In this document: in pieces, positions 38,545 through 49,219 of the stretch | How positions within the stretch are numbered: the stretch's first letter is position 1 | Layout of the letters: each line of letters starts with the position of its first letter | Source of the DNA: Ruminococcus sp. | GTDB lineage: Bacteria > Bacillota > Clostridia > Oscillospirales > Ruminococcaceae | Direction: 5' to 3' | Assembly (NCBI GenBank): GCA_029062165.1 | Contig: JAIDQQ010000024.1 | Location: 186,001-250,000, forward strand | Length of the DNA: 64,000 nt | The notes under the pieces: generated by a model | Databases searched by the model: none | The model's input: the letters and a program-made list of their open reading frames with translations, nothing else | Told to the model about the DNA's origin: nothing | Translations under genes and position numbers: made by a program

Positions 38545-40365
38545 TTAAAGATTCTGTATTACTTCCCATAGTTCATGGGCTGTATCGAGATTTACTCCTA
38601 CAGTGTCGGCGAGTTCTTCCGGTGTAGCTTTTTTGAGATTGTCTTTAGTCTTGTACTTAATCATAAGTTTTTCAGACTTCTTTTCACCGATACCCTTTAC
38701 TGTAGTGAGTTCTGAAAGATATGTCTTTTTCTTATGTTTCGAGTGCATATAGTTTACGGCATAACGGTGTACTTCGTCCTGTATGCGTGTCACGATATTG
38801 AACGCAGACTGTAAATTATTTATCTGTATTTCATGTCCGCCGGAAGTAATCGCACGGGTACGGTGTCTGTTATCCTTTACCATACCGAAAATTTTTATAT
38901 CAATATTCAAATCCCTGACGAGTTCAGTTATTATATTTACGTGACCTTTTCCGCCGTCGAGAAGAATAAGGTCAGGTTTACGCCGGAAGTATTCGTCACC
39001 GTCCTGATTTATTATGTGCATAAGTCGGCGTTCAAGTACCTCGTACATACTTTCGTAATCGTTCTGTGTCCGTATTTGCTTTACGTTAAAACGCCTGTAT
39101 GCCTTTTTAAAGGGTCTGCCGTTGACGAATACAACCATTCCGGCAACTATAGACTCGTCAGCGAGATTTGAAATGTCGTAAGCCTCTATATACTTCGGTG
39201 GCTTATCAAGTCCGAGGACTTTTGCAAGCTGTTCCAGTGCGATTACTTCCTTGCCAGTACGATTATTTTTCATAGCGACGTATTCCGCACTGTTGCTTTT
39301 CGCAAGCCTTAACAGTTCCGACTGATTCCCACGTTTTGCGGTATTTATAGTTATTTTCCGTCCGGACTGTTCAGAAAGCATTTTCTGTATGAGTTCGTGG
39401 TCTTCCGGAAGAGTTTCAGTAATAATCAGTTCCGGAATATCATTTCTGTTATAATAGTACTGCATTATGAAAGATGTCAGTATATCATCATCACTGTTAT
39501 ATTGAAATTCAATTACTGTTTTGTCATAAAGCCTGTTGTTACGATACATTAAAACAGAAATATAAATGCCGTCATAAAATTGTGCAATACCTATAATATC
39601 AGCATTTTCCACTGTATTATTTATGATTTTCTGTTTTTCATACGATTTTTTTATATAGTCTATCCTGTCACGGAGTACAATAGCCTTTTCAAAGTCGAGA
39701 TTTTCAGATGCCTTGTTCATTTCTTCTTCCATATGCCTTAGTGCTTCTTTACTGCCTTTTTTCATGAAATTTTCCGCCTGTTTTATGATTCCGACGTATT
39801 CTTCATGTGAAATTTTTCCGGTACATACACCCATACAGTTTTTTATATGATAGTTCAGACACGGACGGTTTTTACCAAAATCCTGCGGAAATTTTCTGTT
39901 ACAAGTCGGCAGTCTGAAAATACGGTTTACTTCGTCGACAGTTTCCTTTGCGACGAATCCGCTTGTATAAGGGTCTGAATACTTTCCGGATTGCAGAGTA
40001 TTTTTTTCAGCGGTAATGCGTGGGTATTCGTCATCTGAAATGCGGATATAGTGATAACCTTTGTCATCTTTCAGGAGTATGTTATATTTAGGCTTATGCT
40101 GTTTTATCAGACTGCATTCAAGTAATAACGCTTCGTATTCGCTGTCGGTGACTATGAAATCATAGTCACTGACATTCGATACCATAGCCGAAACTTTCGG
40201 TGTATGGTCAGCATTTTCCCTGAAGTAACTGCTTACACGTCGGTGAAGATTCTTTGCTTTTCCGATATATATAATATTTCCGTCGTGGTCTTTCATGATG
40301 TATACACCGGAAGATTCCGTAAGTCTGGAAGTCTTTTCACGCAGATATTGTAATCTTGGATTCAT
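38545..40365 (-). CDS. uvrC: Excinuclease ABC subunit C
   Basis: SGVYIMKDHDGNIIYIGKAKNLHRRVSSYF; LLDGGKGHVN; C-terminal HhH. Confidence 0.97.
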   Translation of the reverse strand: MNPRLQYLREKTSRLTESSGVYIMKDHDGNIIYIGKAKNLHRRVSSYFRENADHTPKVSAMVSNVSDYDFIVTDSEYEALLLECSLIKQHKPKYNILLKDDKGYHYIRISDDEYPRITAEKNTLQSGKYSDPYTSGFVAKETVDEVNRIFRLPTCNRKFPQDFGKNRPCLNYHIKNCMGVCTGKISHEEYVGIIKQAENFMKKGSKEALRHMEEEMNKASENLDFEKAIVLRDRIDYIKKSYEKQKIINNTVENADIIGIAQFYDGIYISVLMYRNNRLYDKTVIEFQYNSDDDILTSFIMQYYYNRNDIPELIITETLPEDHELIQKMLSEQSGRKITINTAKRGNQSELLRLAKSNSAEYVAMKNNRTGKEVIALEQLAKVLGLDKPPKYIEAYDISNLADESIVAGMVVFVNGRPFKKAYRRFNVKQIRTQNDYESMYEVLERRLMHIINQDGDEYFRRKPDLILLDGGKGHVNIITELVRDLNIDIKIFGMVKDNRHRTRAITSGGHEIQINNLQSAFNIVTRIQDEVHRYAVNYMHSKHKKKTYLSELTTVKGIGEKKSEKLMIKYKTKDNLKKATPEELADTVGVNLDTAHELWEVIQNL

Positions 40366-40379
40366 ATTTATTTACCTCT

Positions 40380-40676
40380 TTAAAGACAGTATTTCATTAT
40401 TCTGTACATTCTTTTTCTTGCTCGGGACATCATAGCCGATACCGCCTGCGGAGTTACTCCGTACATTTTTGCGATAGTCACTGTATCAAGCCCCTTGAAA
40501 TAGTATAACATAATAATTTCCTTTTGTCTCGGTGTAAGTTCATTATTAATAACATTTAACAAAATTCTTTTCAGTCTGGCTACTGAACTTTCATTGCTTC
40601 GGGTTTCTATTATGGCACGGATATTTTCGTCAATTGCACCTATGGTTTTATCGTAATATCTTTTACGCCTTGTCAC
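40380..40676 (-). CDS. Sigma-70 region-4-like HTH protein
   Basis: ELTPRQKEIIMLYYFKGLDTVTIAKMYGVTPQAVSAMMSRARKRM; likely GTG start overlapping upstream small gene. Confidence 0.75.
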   Translation of the reverse strand: MTRRKRYYDKTIGAIDENIRAIIETRSNESSVARLKRILLNVINNELTPRQKEIIMLYYFKGLDTVTIAKMYGVTPQAVSAMMSRARKRMYRIMKYCL

Positions 40677-40833
40677 GTTTTTCAACCCTTTCCACGTACT
40701 TTTCAAGGTGTTCTGTAATTTCTTCAAGTTCAGATTTTTCAGTGTACAGTAGTTTTATACGTTGTGCAATATTTTCCTCGTCGGGTAAATTTTTTGTGTT
40801 TTTAAGTTTTGTAAGAAACTTTATACGCTCCAT
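40663..40833 (-). CDS. Small Glu/Lys-rich protein, co-encoded with the sigma-like gene
   Basis: MERIKFLTKLKNTKNLPDEENIAQRIKLLYTEKSELEEITEHLEKYVERVEKRDKA*; overlaps the next gene's GTG start; absent from supplied ORF track. Confidence 0.65.
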   Translation of the reverse strand: MERIKFLTKLKNTKNLPDEENIAQRIKLLYTEKSELEEITEHLEKYVERVEKRDKA

Positions 40834-41077
40834 TATAAGTATATGACTTTTTCTGTAATTTTCTATCAGTGTACGGATAAATATTCCTCCAGTTTTTTTA
40901 TAGTATATACATTATATAATATGTATGGTTTGGTGTCTACAGATAAAATATTAAAATTTTTAATTAAAAATTCTCCGGTATAAATTCAGGAAAAATATTT
41001 CAATAAGTAGTGACATTATGAAAATTTTGTGATATAATATTTAAGTACCATATTTTTTTAAAAGGACGTGCTGAAAC

Positions 41078-42532
41078 ATGAATTTTAATTATGATGTAAT
41101 CATAGCCGGTTGTGGTGCGGCTGGTCTCTATTCGGCAATAAATCTGCCGTCGTCATTACGTGTGCTTATCGTATGCAAGCGTGAACTTAGTCTCTGTAAC
41201 TCTTCGCTTGCACAGGGCGGTATCGCCGGAGTTTACAACTCACCTACCGATAATATCCAGTATCACCAGAATGATACTCTCATAGCCGGAGGCTTCAAAA
41301 ATAATGTAGATGCTGTTCATACCCTCGTGAGTGAGGCTTCACAGGATTTACAGCATATTATTGACCTCGGTGTTGATTTCGACAAAAACCCCGACGGCAC
41401 ATATCACCGTACACTTGAGGGCGGACACAGTCATCACCGTATCTTCCACCATGCCGACGCTACCGGCAAGGAAATAACTTCCACATTACTGAAAAATGTT
41501 CAGAAACTCGAAAATGTTACGATACTTGAAAATACTATCATATGCGGTACTAAAAAAACTTCCACAGGCTATTCCGCATTCATGAAAAATGATGACGGTT
41601 ATCACACTTATAACTGTCACTTCATGATACTCGCTACCGGTGGTATCGGACGTGTTTACGAATTTACAACCAATTCCGCTATTGCTACCGGTGATGGTAT
41701 AACATTCGCCTACGAAATGGGTGCGAAAATCAAGAACTTAAGTTATGTACAGTTTCACCCGACAGCTTTCAACAACAGGGCAACTCGTGAATGTTTCCTT
41801 ATTTCCGAAGCTGTACGTGGTGAGGGTGCGTATCTCCTGAACTGCCATAAGGAACGTTTCATGCAGAATTACGACGAAAGACTTGAATTAGCTCCGAGAG
41901 ATGTTGTTTCGCACGCTATAGTACTCGAATCAAGAAAACAGAACTCTACGGAATTTTTCCTTGACATAAGCTACAAGGACAGCGAATTTCTTAAAAAGAG
42001 ATTCCCCATGATTTACGAAAACTTGTTAAAACAAGGTTTTGACCTCACTAAAGAACCTGTGCCGATTTTCCCGTGTCAGCATTACTTAATGGGTGGTATC
42101 GACGTTGACAATAATGCTGAAACAAGTTTACGTAATCTTTTCGCCTGCGGTGAGTGTTCGCATACCGGCGTACACGGTAGTAACCGTCTCGCAAGTAATT
42201 CACTTTTGGAAGCTCTTGTATTTTCACGTCACGCCACGGAGTGCATAAAATCACGTCTTGACAGTGTTCCGGAAGACTTTGAAACCGCTGAATTTGACGC
42301 ACATCTTGACGGTAAACATATGCCTAAAGGTTTCCGTACTGAAACACGTCGTATAATGCAGAGAAGTCATTTTGTAATCCCCGACAAGAAAGAGGCTACA
42401 GAGGGCTTTAAACGCATAAAGGAAATGCGTGATGACCTGCTCAACTCCGGATATGTTGTTGATACTGATTATATCCTTGCAAAGTCGATAGTTACAGTAG
42501 CATATATAATCCTCGGCGAAGTGATGCAGTAA
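41078..42532 (+). CDS. nadB: L-aspartate oxidase
   Basis: DVIIAGCGAAGLYSAINLP, SSLAQGGIAGV, EGGHSHHRIFHHADATGKEI. Confidence 0.95.
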   Translation: MNFNYDVIIAGCGAAGLYSAINLPSSLRVLIVCKRELSLCNSSLAQGGIAGVYNSPTDNIQYHQNDTLIAGGFKNNVDAVHTLVSEASQDLQHIIDLGVDFDKNPDGTYHRTLEGGHSHHRIFHHADATGKEITSTLLKNVQKLENVTILENTIICGTKKTSTGYSAFMKNDDGYHTYNCHFMILATGGIGRVYEFTTNSAIATGDGITFAYEMGAKIKNLSYVQFHPTAFNNRATRECFLISEAVRGEGAYLLNCHKERFMQNYDERLELAPRDVVSHAIVLESRKQNSTEFFLDISYKDSEFLKKRFPMIYENLLKQGFDLTKEPVPIFPCQHYLMGGIDVDNNAETSLRNLFACGECSHTGVHGSNRLASNSLLEALVFSRHATECIKSRLDSVPEDFETAEFDAHLDGKHMPKGFRTETRRIMQRSHFVIPDKKEATEGFKRIKEMRDDLLNSGYVVDTDYILAKSIVTVAYIILGEVMQ

Positions 42533-42585
42533 AATATTTTCACGATATATATATTATCCTCATATATTGGTATGAGGTGATATAT

Positions 42586-43122
42586 ATGCGTATATGTAAT
42601 ATAAACGGCGTTACTTATGTAAATAATATTCTCGTCGTGAATAAAAGTTATCCGTTACCGGAAACCTATAACCCGAAAGGTCTGACTGCCGATACTCTGA
42701 AAGCATTCCGGAAGATGTCCTGTTGTGCAAGGAAAAACGGTATATGTCTTTGTATATATTCCGGATTCCGTTCATATGAGTATCAGAACAATTTGTATAA
42801 TGATTATGTTTCGGTGTATGGTCAGGAAGTAGCGGATATTTTTTCCGCAAGAGCAGGTTTTTCGGAACATCAATCCGGTATGGCTATGGATGTCAATACT
42901 GCTGACGATTCTTTTGACGGTACTCCCGAAGCTGTATGGCTTGCGGAAAATTCATGGAAATTCGGTTTTATAATACGCTATCCGAAAGATAAACAACATA
43001 TTACAGGTTATAAATACGAACCGTGGCATATACGATACGTCGGTACGGACGTTGCAAGGAAATTATACTGTTCCGGACTTACTCTTGAAGAATATCTTGA
43101 AATTGATTCGTTATACAAATAA
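42586..43122 (+). CDS. M15 D-alanyl-D-alanine carboxypeptidase (VanY-like)
   Basis: SGFRSYEYQNNLYNDYV, AGFSEHQSGMAMDVNT, EPWHIRYVG. Confidence 0.93.
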   Translation: MRICNINGVTYVNNILVVNKSYPLPETYNPKGLTADTLKAFRKMSCCARKNGICLCIYSGFRSYEYQNNLYNDYVSVYGQEVADIFSARAGFSEHQSGMAMDVNTADDSFDGTPEAVWLAENSWKFGFIIRYPKDKQHITGYKYEPWHIRYVGTDVARKLYCSGLTLEEYLEIDSLYK

Positions 43123-43140
43123 ATGAAAGGACTTTAAACA

Positions 43141-43980
43141 ATGAAATTATTACAGTGTTATGTTGATAATATAATTACAACTGCTCTCATGGAAGACATA
43201 AATTATATCGATGCTTCCGCAGATAATCTGATACCCGAAGACCATAGGAGTTCCGCTTATTACGTCGCAAAGGATTCCGGCGTTGTATGCGGAATAGAAG
43301 TCGCCAGACGTGTTTTTGACCTCGCAGGCGGTGACGTTGATTTTCAGATTCTCATTAAAGACGGTACTAAAGTAAATAAAGGCGATATTATCGCACGTAT
43401 GAATGGCAGTACGCTTACACTTTTAAAAGGTGAGAGAACTGCTCTGAATCTTTTACAACATATGTCAGGTATCGCAACCGCTACTAATAAGTGTGTGGAG
43501 CTGGTAGCCGGTACGAAAGCATCTGTTACCGATACACGAAAAACTCTCCCTGGCTTACGTGCTTTACAGAAGTACGCCGTTACGGTAGGTGGCGGAAAAA
43601 ATCACCGCTTTAACCTTTCCGACTGTGCCATGCTGAAAGACAATCACATAGACGCATACGGCGGTATAACTCCGGCTGTTACCGCACTTCGTGAAAAGAT
43701 AGGTCATACGGTAAAGATTGAAGTAGAAGTCCGTACACTCGACGAATTAAAAGAGGCTCTCGACAATAAAGTAGAGATAATCATGCTTGACAATATGTCA
43801 TATGACGATATGAAACAGGCTGTCGATATTACCGCCGGACGTGCTTTACTGGAGGCTTCCGGAAATGTTACCGCTGAAAATATCCGTACAGTAGCGGAAA
43901 CCGGTGTTGATATAATTTCCCTCGGTGCGTTGACACATTCTGTCAAGTGCTTTGATATTTCCATGAAAATAAACAAGTAA
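43141..43980 (+). CDS. nadC: Nicotinate-nucleotide pyrophosphorylase (carboxylating)
   Basis: ERTALNLLQHMSGIATAT, DTRKTLPGLRALQKYAVTVGGGKNHR. Confidence 0.96.
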   Translation: MKLLQCYVDNIITTALMEDINYIDASADNLIPEDHRSSAYYVAKDSGVVCGIEVARRVFDLAGGDVDFQILIKDGTKVNKGDIIARMNGSTLTLLKGERTALNLLQHMSGIATATNKCVELVAGTKASVTDTRKTLPGLRALQKYAVTVGGGKNHRFNLSDCAMLKDNHIDAYGGITPAVTALREKIGHTVKIEVEVRTLDELKEALDNKVEIIMLDNMSYDDMKQAVDITAGRALLEASGNVTAENIRTVAETGVDIISLGALTHSVKCFDISMKINK

Positions 43981-43990
43981 TCTGAAAAAT

Positions 43991-44023
43991 AAAGCAGTTT
44001 TTGTAACCGGAAACTGCTTTTTT
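43991..44023 (+). terminator. Intrinsic terminator after nadC
   Basis: AAAGCAGTTT ... AAACTGCTTT plus T run. Confidence 0.7.
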
Positions 44024-44061
44024 CGGATTTGGTATGTTAAATTTATATAAGGAGCAGGAAA

Positions 44062-44850
44062 ATGTATATTAAAAATAAAAATATAGACGGCGGAAAATCT
44101 TTCGATTTCGGGAGAACTTCAGAAGATTACGCTAAATTCCGTGATATTTACCCACAGAAATTTTATGACAGTATACTTGAAAGAAATTTATGTATAAAAG
44201 GTCAGAAAGTACTTGATTTAGGTACGGGAACGGGTGTACTTCCAAGAAATATGTATCGTTATGGTGCTGAATGGACTGGTATAGATATTTCTGAAAATCA
44301 GATAGAACAGGCGGAAATACTTTCGGCAGACATGGATATTAAATATTACGCACAGGCAGTAGAAGATATAAAATTCCCTTGTGATTCGTTTGATGTTATT
44401 ACAGCGTGTCAGTGTTTCTGGTATTTTGACCACTCAAAAATTATGCCGGAACTTTATAATATCCTTAAACCAGACGGAAGTATTCTGATATTATATATGG
44501 CGTGGTTGCCGTATGAGGACAGAATCGCCGGAGCAAGTGAAAAACTTGTACTTAAATACAATCCCACATGGAGCGGAGCAGGTGAAAAAATTCACCCTGT
44601 ATTCATACCGGATTGCTATAATGAAAAATTCCAGCTTGTCTATCATGAAGAATATTGTCTGAACGTACCGTTTACTCGTGAAAGCTGGCACGGCAGAATG
44701 AAATCATGTCGGGGAATTGGTGCTTCTCTTACGGAAAGTGAAATTTCTGCATGGGAATCGGAACATATGAATTTGCTTTCTGAAATTGCTCCCGATAGTT
44801 TTGAAATCAAACATTATGTTGCATTGGCAGAGTTAAAGAAAATAAAATAG
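44062..44850 (+). CDS. Class I SAM-dependent methyltransferase
   Basis: KVLDLGTGTGVLPRNMYRYG, ITACQCFWYFDH. Confidence 0.9.
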   Translation: MYIKNKNIDGGKSFDFGRTSEDYAKFRDIYPQKFYDSILERNLCIKGQKVLDLGTGTGVLPRNMYRYGAEWTGIDISENQIEQAEILSADMDIKYYAQAVEDIKFPCDSFDVITACQCFWYFDHSKIMPELYNILKPDGSILILYMAWLPYEDRIAGASEKLVLKYNPTWSGAGEKIHPVFIPDCYNEKFQLVYHEEYCLNVPFTRESWHGRMKSCRGIGASLTESEISAWESEHMNLLSEIAPDSFEIKHYVALAELKKIK

Positions 44851-44909
44851 TATCATACCGACGATTTACCGCATATAATATACAAACCACAAAAGGAGGT
44901 TGTTTTTTT

Positions 44910-46727
44910 ATGTGCGGAATCGCCGGAGCTATCAGCTTTAAGGAAGATATGCGTGAAGATATGAAAATCTACGAGAATATGCAACACGCACTTCTCCGCA
45001 GAGGTCCTGACCAGAGGGGCATTGTACTTACTAAAGAATCCGCCCTTATCCATACGCGACTTGCGGTCATAGACGTTCTGAACGGCAGACAGCCGATGTC
45101 ATACGGAAAATATACGATAGTCTATAACGGTGAACTCTATAACACCGCTGAAATCCGTAAGGAGTTGGAAAAAGACTTTGAATTTGATACGCATTCCGAT
45201 ACGGAAGTAGTGTTGAAAAGTTTCGTAAAATGGGGTGAAAAGTGTCTCGATAGGTTTAATGGTATATATGCCTTTGCGGTATACGACGAAAACAAACACA
45301 GACTTTTTATGGCTCGTGACAGAATAGGTGTAAAGCCTTTTTTCTACTACATGAACGACAATAAATTTATTTTTGCCTCGGAGATACCGGCACTTCTGCA
45401 ACACCCCGATGTACCACACGAAATAGATTCACAGGGAGTATCGGAATTAATTTTAATGGCTCCTGGACGTACAGCGTCGTGTGGCGTGATAAGAGGTATC
45501 AAAGAAGTAAAAGCAGGTTGGTGCGGATACTATACGGCGGACGGACTGCAACTTCACCAGTACTGGAGACTTAAAGCATACGAACTACACGAAACGTTTG
45601 AACAGACTGCTGAACACGTCCGTGAACTTGTTCTCGATTCGATTCGCAGACAGCTTGTTTCAGATGTTCCTGTATGTACTTTTCTTTCCGGCGGACTTGA
45701 TTCAAGTTTAATATCGTCGGTAGCGAGTACGGAAATGAAAAAACACGGAAAAATTCTCGATACATTTTCAATAGACTACCGTGACAATGACAAATATTTT
45801 CAGAAAAGCCATTTCCAACCGAACAGTGACCCTGAATACATTCAATGTATGGCGGAATATCTCGGTACAAACCATCACTGGACAGTTGTAGATACTCCGG
45901 AGCTGGTAAACGCCTTGTACGATGCTACGGAAGCGAGAGGACTTCCGGGAATGGCAGATGTTGACGCATCATTACTTATATTCTGTCGGGAGATAAAGAA
46001 ATACGGTACTGTAGCATTATCAGGTGAGTGTGCCGACGAAATTTTCGGAGGTTATCCGTGGTACAGGGATAAGGATATCAGAATGACAGACGGTTTCCCG
46101 TGGGCACAGAGTACCGCATACAGAAAGAATTTTCTTAGTGAATATTATTCGGAAAAAATAAATGCTGAAGAATATGTCTATAGTGCGTACCGGAAAACAG
46201 CCGACTATGCTATGAAATTACCGTCAGACAGTCCGCTTGAATACCGTATGCGTGAAATGACACAGTTAAATTTTGACTGGTTTATGCAGACACTTCTTGA
46301 CCGTAAGGACAGAATGAGTATGTACAGCGGTCTTGAAGTCCGTGTACCGTTCTGTGATTACAGAATAGCGGAATATTTATATAATGTACCGTGGGAGTAC
46401 AAGGACTATCAGGGCAGGGAAAAAGGTTTACTCCGTGAGGCTATGAAAGAATGGTTGCCGGATAAAGTCTTATGGCGTAAGAAGTCACCGTACCCGAAAA
46501 CACATAATCCGGCGTTCCTCGACGCTGTGACCGAAAAATTAAAAGCCGTCCTCGAAGAAAAGAATAACATACTGTTTGAACTCGTAAAGCGTGAGGAACT
46601 CGAAAAACTGACACGTCATGAAGACTATGTACAATGGTACGGTCAGTTAATGAATCTCCCACAGACTATAGCATTTTTCCTGCAACTTGACCACTGGTTG
46701 AAATGCTATAATATAAAACTTGTTTAA
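44910..46727 (+). CDS. asnB: Asparagine synthase (glutamine-hydrolyzing)
   Basis: MCGIAGAISF, ALLRRGPDQRGI, FLSGGLDSSLISSVAS; catalytic Cys2 present. Confidence 0.96.
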   Translation: MCGIAGAISFKEDMREDMKIYENMQHALLRRGPDQRGIVLTKESALIHTRLAVIDVLNGRQPMSYGKYTIVYNGELYNTAEIRKELEKDFEFDTHSDTEVVLKSFVKWGEKCLDRFNGIYAFAVYDENKHRLFMARDRIGVKPFFYYMNDNKFIFASEIPALLQHPDVPHEIDSQGVSELILMAPGRTASCGVIRGIKEVKAGWCGYYTADGLQLHQYWRLKAYELHETFEQTAEHVRELVLDSIRRQLVSDVPVCTFLSGGLDSSLISSVASTEMKKHGKILDTFSIDYRDNDKYFQKSHFQPNSDPEYIQCMAEYLGTNHHWTVVDTPELVNALYDATEARGLPGMADVDASLLIFCREIKKYGTVALSGECADEIFGGYPWYRDKDIRMTDGFPWAQSTAYRKNFLSEYYSEKINAEEYVYSAYRKTADYAMKLPSDSPLEYRMREMTQLNFDWFMQTLLDRKDRMSMYSGLEVRVPFCDYRIAEYLYNVPWEYKDYQGREKGLLREAMKEWLPDKVLWRKKSPYPKTHNPAFLDAVTEKLKAVLEEKNNILFELVKREELEKLTRHEDYVQWYGQLMNLPQTIAFFLQLDHWLKCYNIKLV

Positions 46728-46775
46728 TCAGAAAAAATTTTCACAGTCAGACTGTAAAAAAATAACAATAATCTA

Positions 46776-46804
46776 TTGACAAATTAAATTATTAATGGTA
46801 TAAT
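46776..46804 (+). promoter_or_regulatory. Consensus sigma-A promoter TTGACA-N17-TATAAT
   Basis: Exact hexamers and spacing upstream of the acyl-CoA synthetase fusion. Confidence 0.8.
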
Positions 46805-46871
46805 TTGATAAGTGCCGACTATCCGGTACATGATTAATACGATTATTTTAAAAGAAAGGAGCAGGCTGACT

Positions 46872-49178
46872 GTGAGCAATTCCATCAATCCCGAATTTAA
46901 GATAAGAGAGGTAGCACAACGTATTAAAGCCGTTCGTGAGTCAGTAGGTCTGACTTCCGAAGAAATGGCTGAAAAAACAGGTGTTTCCGTATATGAGTAC
47001 CTCGCCTATGAGGGTGGTGCTAAAGATTTCAGCTTCACATTTATCTATAAATTCGCTAACGCTACAGGCGTTGAAATCACTGACCTTATGGAAGGTGAAA
47101 GCCCGAAAATTTACAGTTACGACATAACACGTAAGGGGGGCGGTCTGCCGATTATACGCCGTAAAGGTCTTTCATATATGCGACTTGCCCCTAATTTCAG
47201 AAACAAAATCGGCGAACCGTTTCTTGTTACTATCCCATACGTTGACGAACAGTACAGAGTACCGCACCCACATACACATGAAGGTCAGGAACTCGATATT
47301 GTCGTAAGCGGTCAACTGAAAGTAAGAATAGGTGACAATGAAGAAATTCTTAACGAAGGCGATTCCATTTACTACGACAGCGGTGAGCCTCACGACGAAT
47401 GGGCAGTAGGTGGTAAAGACTGTAAATTCTATGCGGTAGTATTCGGAGTAAATCAGCCACATAATGCTTTACAGAATCTTGACCCTGTTATACTCCCTGG
47501 AGTTACTAATTTTGACCTCGCAAATGTTCAGAATCCTGTTATTGATAAATTCGTACAGACCGAAACAGACGAAAACGGTGCGTTAAGTAAGATAACGTTC
47601 ACCAATGAGGAGACTTTCAATTTTGGTTTCGATATTGTGGACAAACTCGCTGAAAAAACTCCGGACAAAACAGCATTGATATATGTTTCCGACGATATGG
47701 AAGAAAAAAGATTCACATTTGCGGAAATGAAAAAGTATTCCAATATGACAGCTAATTACTTCCTGTCGAAAGGCATAAAGAAAGGCGATACTGTAATGTT
47801 GGTACTGAAAAGACATTATCAGTTCTGGTTTTCGATAATAGCACTTCATAAAATCGGAGCTATTGTAATTCCGGCTACACACCAGCTTGTACAGCATGAT
47901 TTCACATATCGTTTCAAGGCTGCCGACGTTAAAGCAATAGTATGTACCGCCGAAAATGATGCCACATATCAGGCTGAACTCGCTATAGAAGAATGTGGTA
48001 TGGATATATTGAAAATTGTCGCCAACGGTGACCGTGACGGCTGGGCTTCTTTCGACAAGGAAATGTATTCGTTCAGTGATGTCTTTGAACGTCCTACAGA
48101 CCCTGAATTACTTTCCTGTGGTAGCGAACCTATGCTTATGTTCTTTACTTCCGGTACTACTGGTTATCCGAAAATTGCTATGCATAGTCATAAGTACGCA
48201 CTCGGACATTTCATTACTGCACGTTACTGGCATAACGTTGACCCTGACGGTATACATCTTACAATTTCCGATACCGGCTGGGGTAAGGCTCTGTGGGGTA
48301 AGCTGTACGGTCAGTGGATGAGCGAAACTTGTATATTCGTTTACGATTTCAATAAATTTGACGCAAATAAAATACTTCCGCTTTTCAAGAAGTATAATAT
48401 AACTACTTTCTGCGCACCGCCTACAATGTACAGATTCTTCATAAAAGAAGACCTGTCTAAATTTGACCTGTCGTCAGTAAAGTATGCTACAGTCGCCGGT
48501 GAGGCACTCAATCCGGAAGTATATAACCAGTTCTTAAAGGCTACCGGTATAAAACTTATGGAGGGCTTCGGACAGACTGAAACAACTTTAGCTATCGGAA
48601 ATTTTGTCGGCATGACCGCTAAACCTGGTTCAATGGGTAAACCGAGTGTACTCTATGATATCGACATTGTTGACCCTGACGGTAACAGCGTAAAGACCGG
48701 TGAGACTGGTGAAATCGTCATAAAAGTCGGCGAAAAAGCTCCGTGCGGACTGTTCATGGAATACTACCGTGACGAAGAAAAAACGAAAGAAGTATGGTAT
48801 GATGGTATGTATCACACAGGCGATACTGCATGGCGTGACGAAGACGGTTATTTCTGGTACGTAGGACGTGTCGACGATGTTATAAAATCTTCCGGCTACA
48901 GAATAGGACCGTTTGAAATAGAAAGCGTTATCATGGAATTACCATACGTCGTTGAAGTAGGCGTAAGTGCCGCACCCGACCCAGTACGTGGACAGGTTGT
49001 AAAGGCTTCAATAGTACTTACGAAAGGAACTGTCGGAACGGACGAACTTAAAAAGGAAATTCAGAATTACGTAAAGAAACATACTGCTCCTTATAAGTAC
49101 CCTCGTATAGTCGAGTTCAGAGACGAACTCCCGAAAACTATCAGCGGAAAAATAAGACGTGTTGAGTTGAAAGGCTAA
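46872..49178 (+). CDS. XRE-HTH + cupin + AMP-forming acyl-CoA synthetase fusion
   Basis: HTH IKAVRESVGLTSEEMAEKTGVSVYEYLAYEGG; cupin HPHTHEGQELDIVVSGQLKVRIGDN; FFTSGTTGYPKIAMHSH; GTG start after AAAGGAG. Confidence 0.92.
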   Translation: MSNSINPEFKIREVAQRIKAVRESVGLTSEEMAEKTGVSVYEYLAYEGGAKDFSFTFIYKFANATGVEITDLMEGESPKIYSYDITRKGGGLPIIRRKGLSYMRLAPNFRNKIGEPFLVTIPYVDEQYRVPHPHTHEGQELDIVVSGQLKVRIGDNEEILNEGDSIYYDSGEPHDEWAVGGKDCKFYAVVFGVNQPHNALQNLDPVILPGVTNFDLANVQNPVIDKFVQTETDENGALSKITFTNEETFNFGFDIVDKLAEKTPDKTALIYVSDDMEEKRFTFAEMKKYSNMTANYFLSKGIKKGDTVMLVLKRHYQFWFSIIALHKIGAIVIPATHQLVQHDFTYRFKAADVKAIVCTAENDATYQAELAIEECGMDILKIVANGDRDGWASFDKEMYSFSDVFERPTDPELLSCGSEPMLMFFTSGTTGYPKIAMHSHKYALGHFITARYWHNVDPDGIHLTISDTGWGKALWGKLYGQWMSETCIFVYDFNKFDANKILPLFKKYNITTFCAPPTMYRFFIKEDLSKFDLSSVKYATVAGEALNPEVYNQFLKATGIKLMEGFGQTETTLAIGNFVGMTAKPGSMGKPSVLYDIDIVDPDGNSVKTGETGEIVIKVGEKAPCGLFMEYYRDEEKTKEVWYDGMYHTGDTAWRDEDGYFWYVGRVDDVIKSSGYRIGPFEIESVIMELPYVVEVGVSAAPDPVRGQVVKASIVLTKGTVGTDELKKEIQNYVKKHTAPYKYPRIVEFRDELPKTISGKIRRVELKG

Positions 49179-49183
49179 ATATA

Positions 49184-49219
49184 TTCCGGACAGTTTTAAA
49201 AGGGCTGTCCGGATTTTTT
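49184..49219 (+). terminator. Intrinsic terminator
   Basis: TCCGGACAG ... CTGTCCGGA plus T6. Confidence 0.75.
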
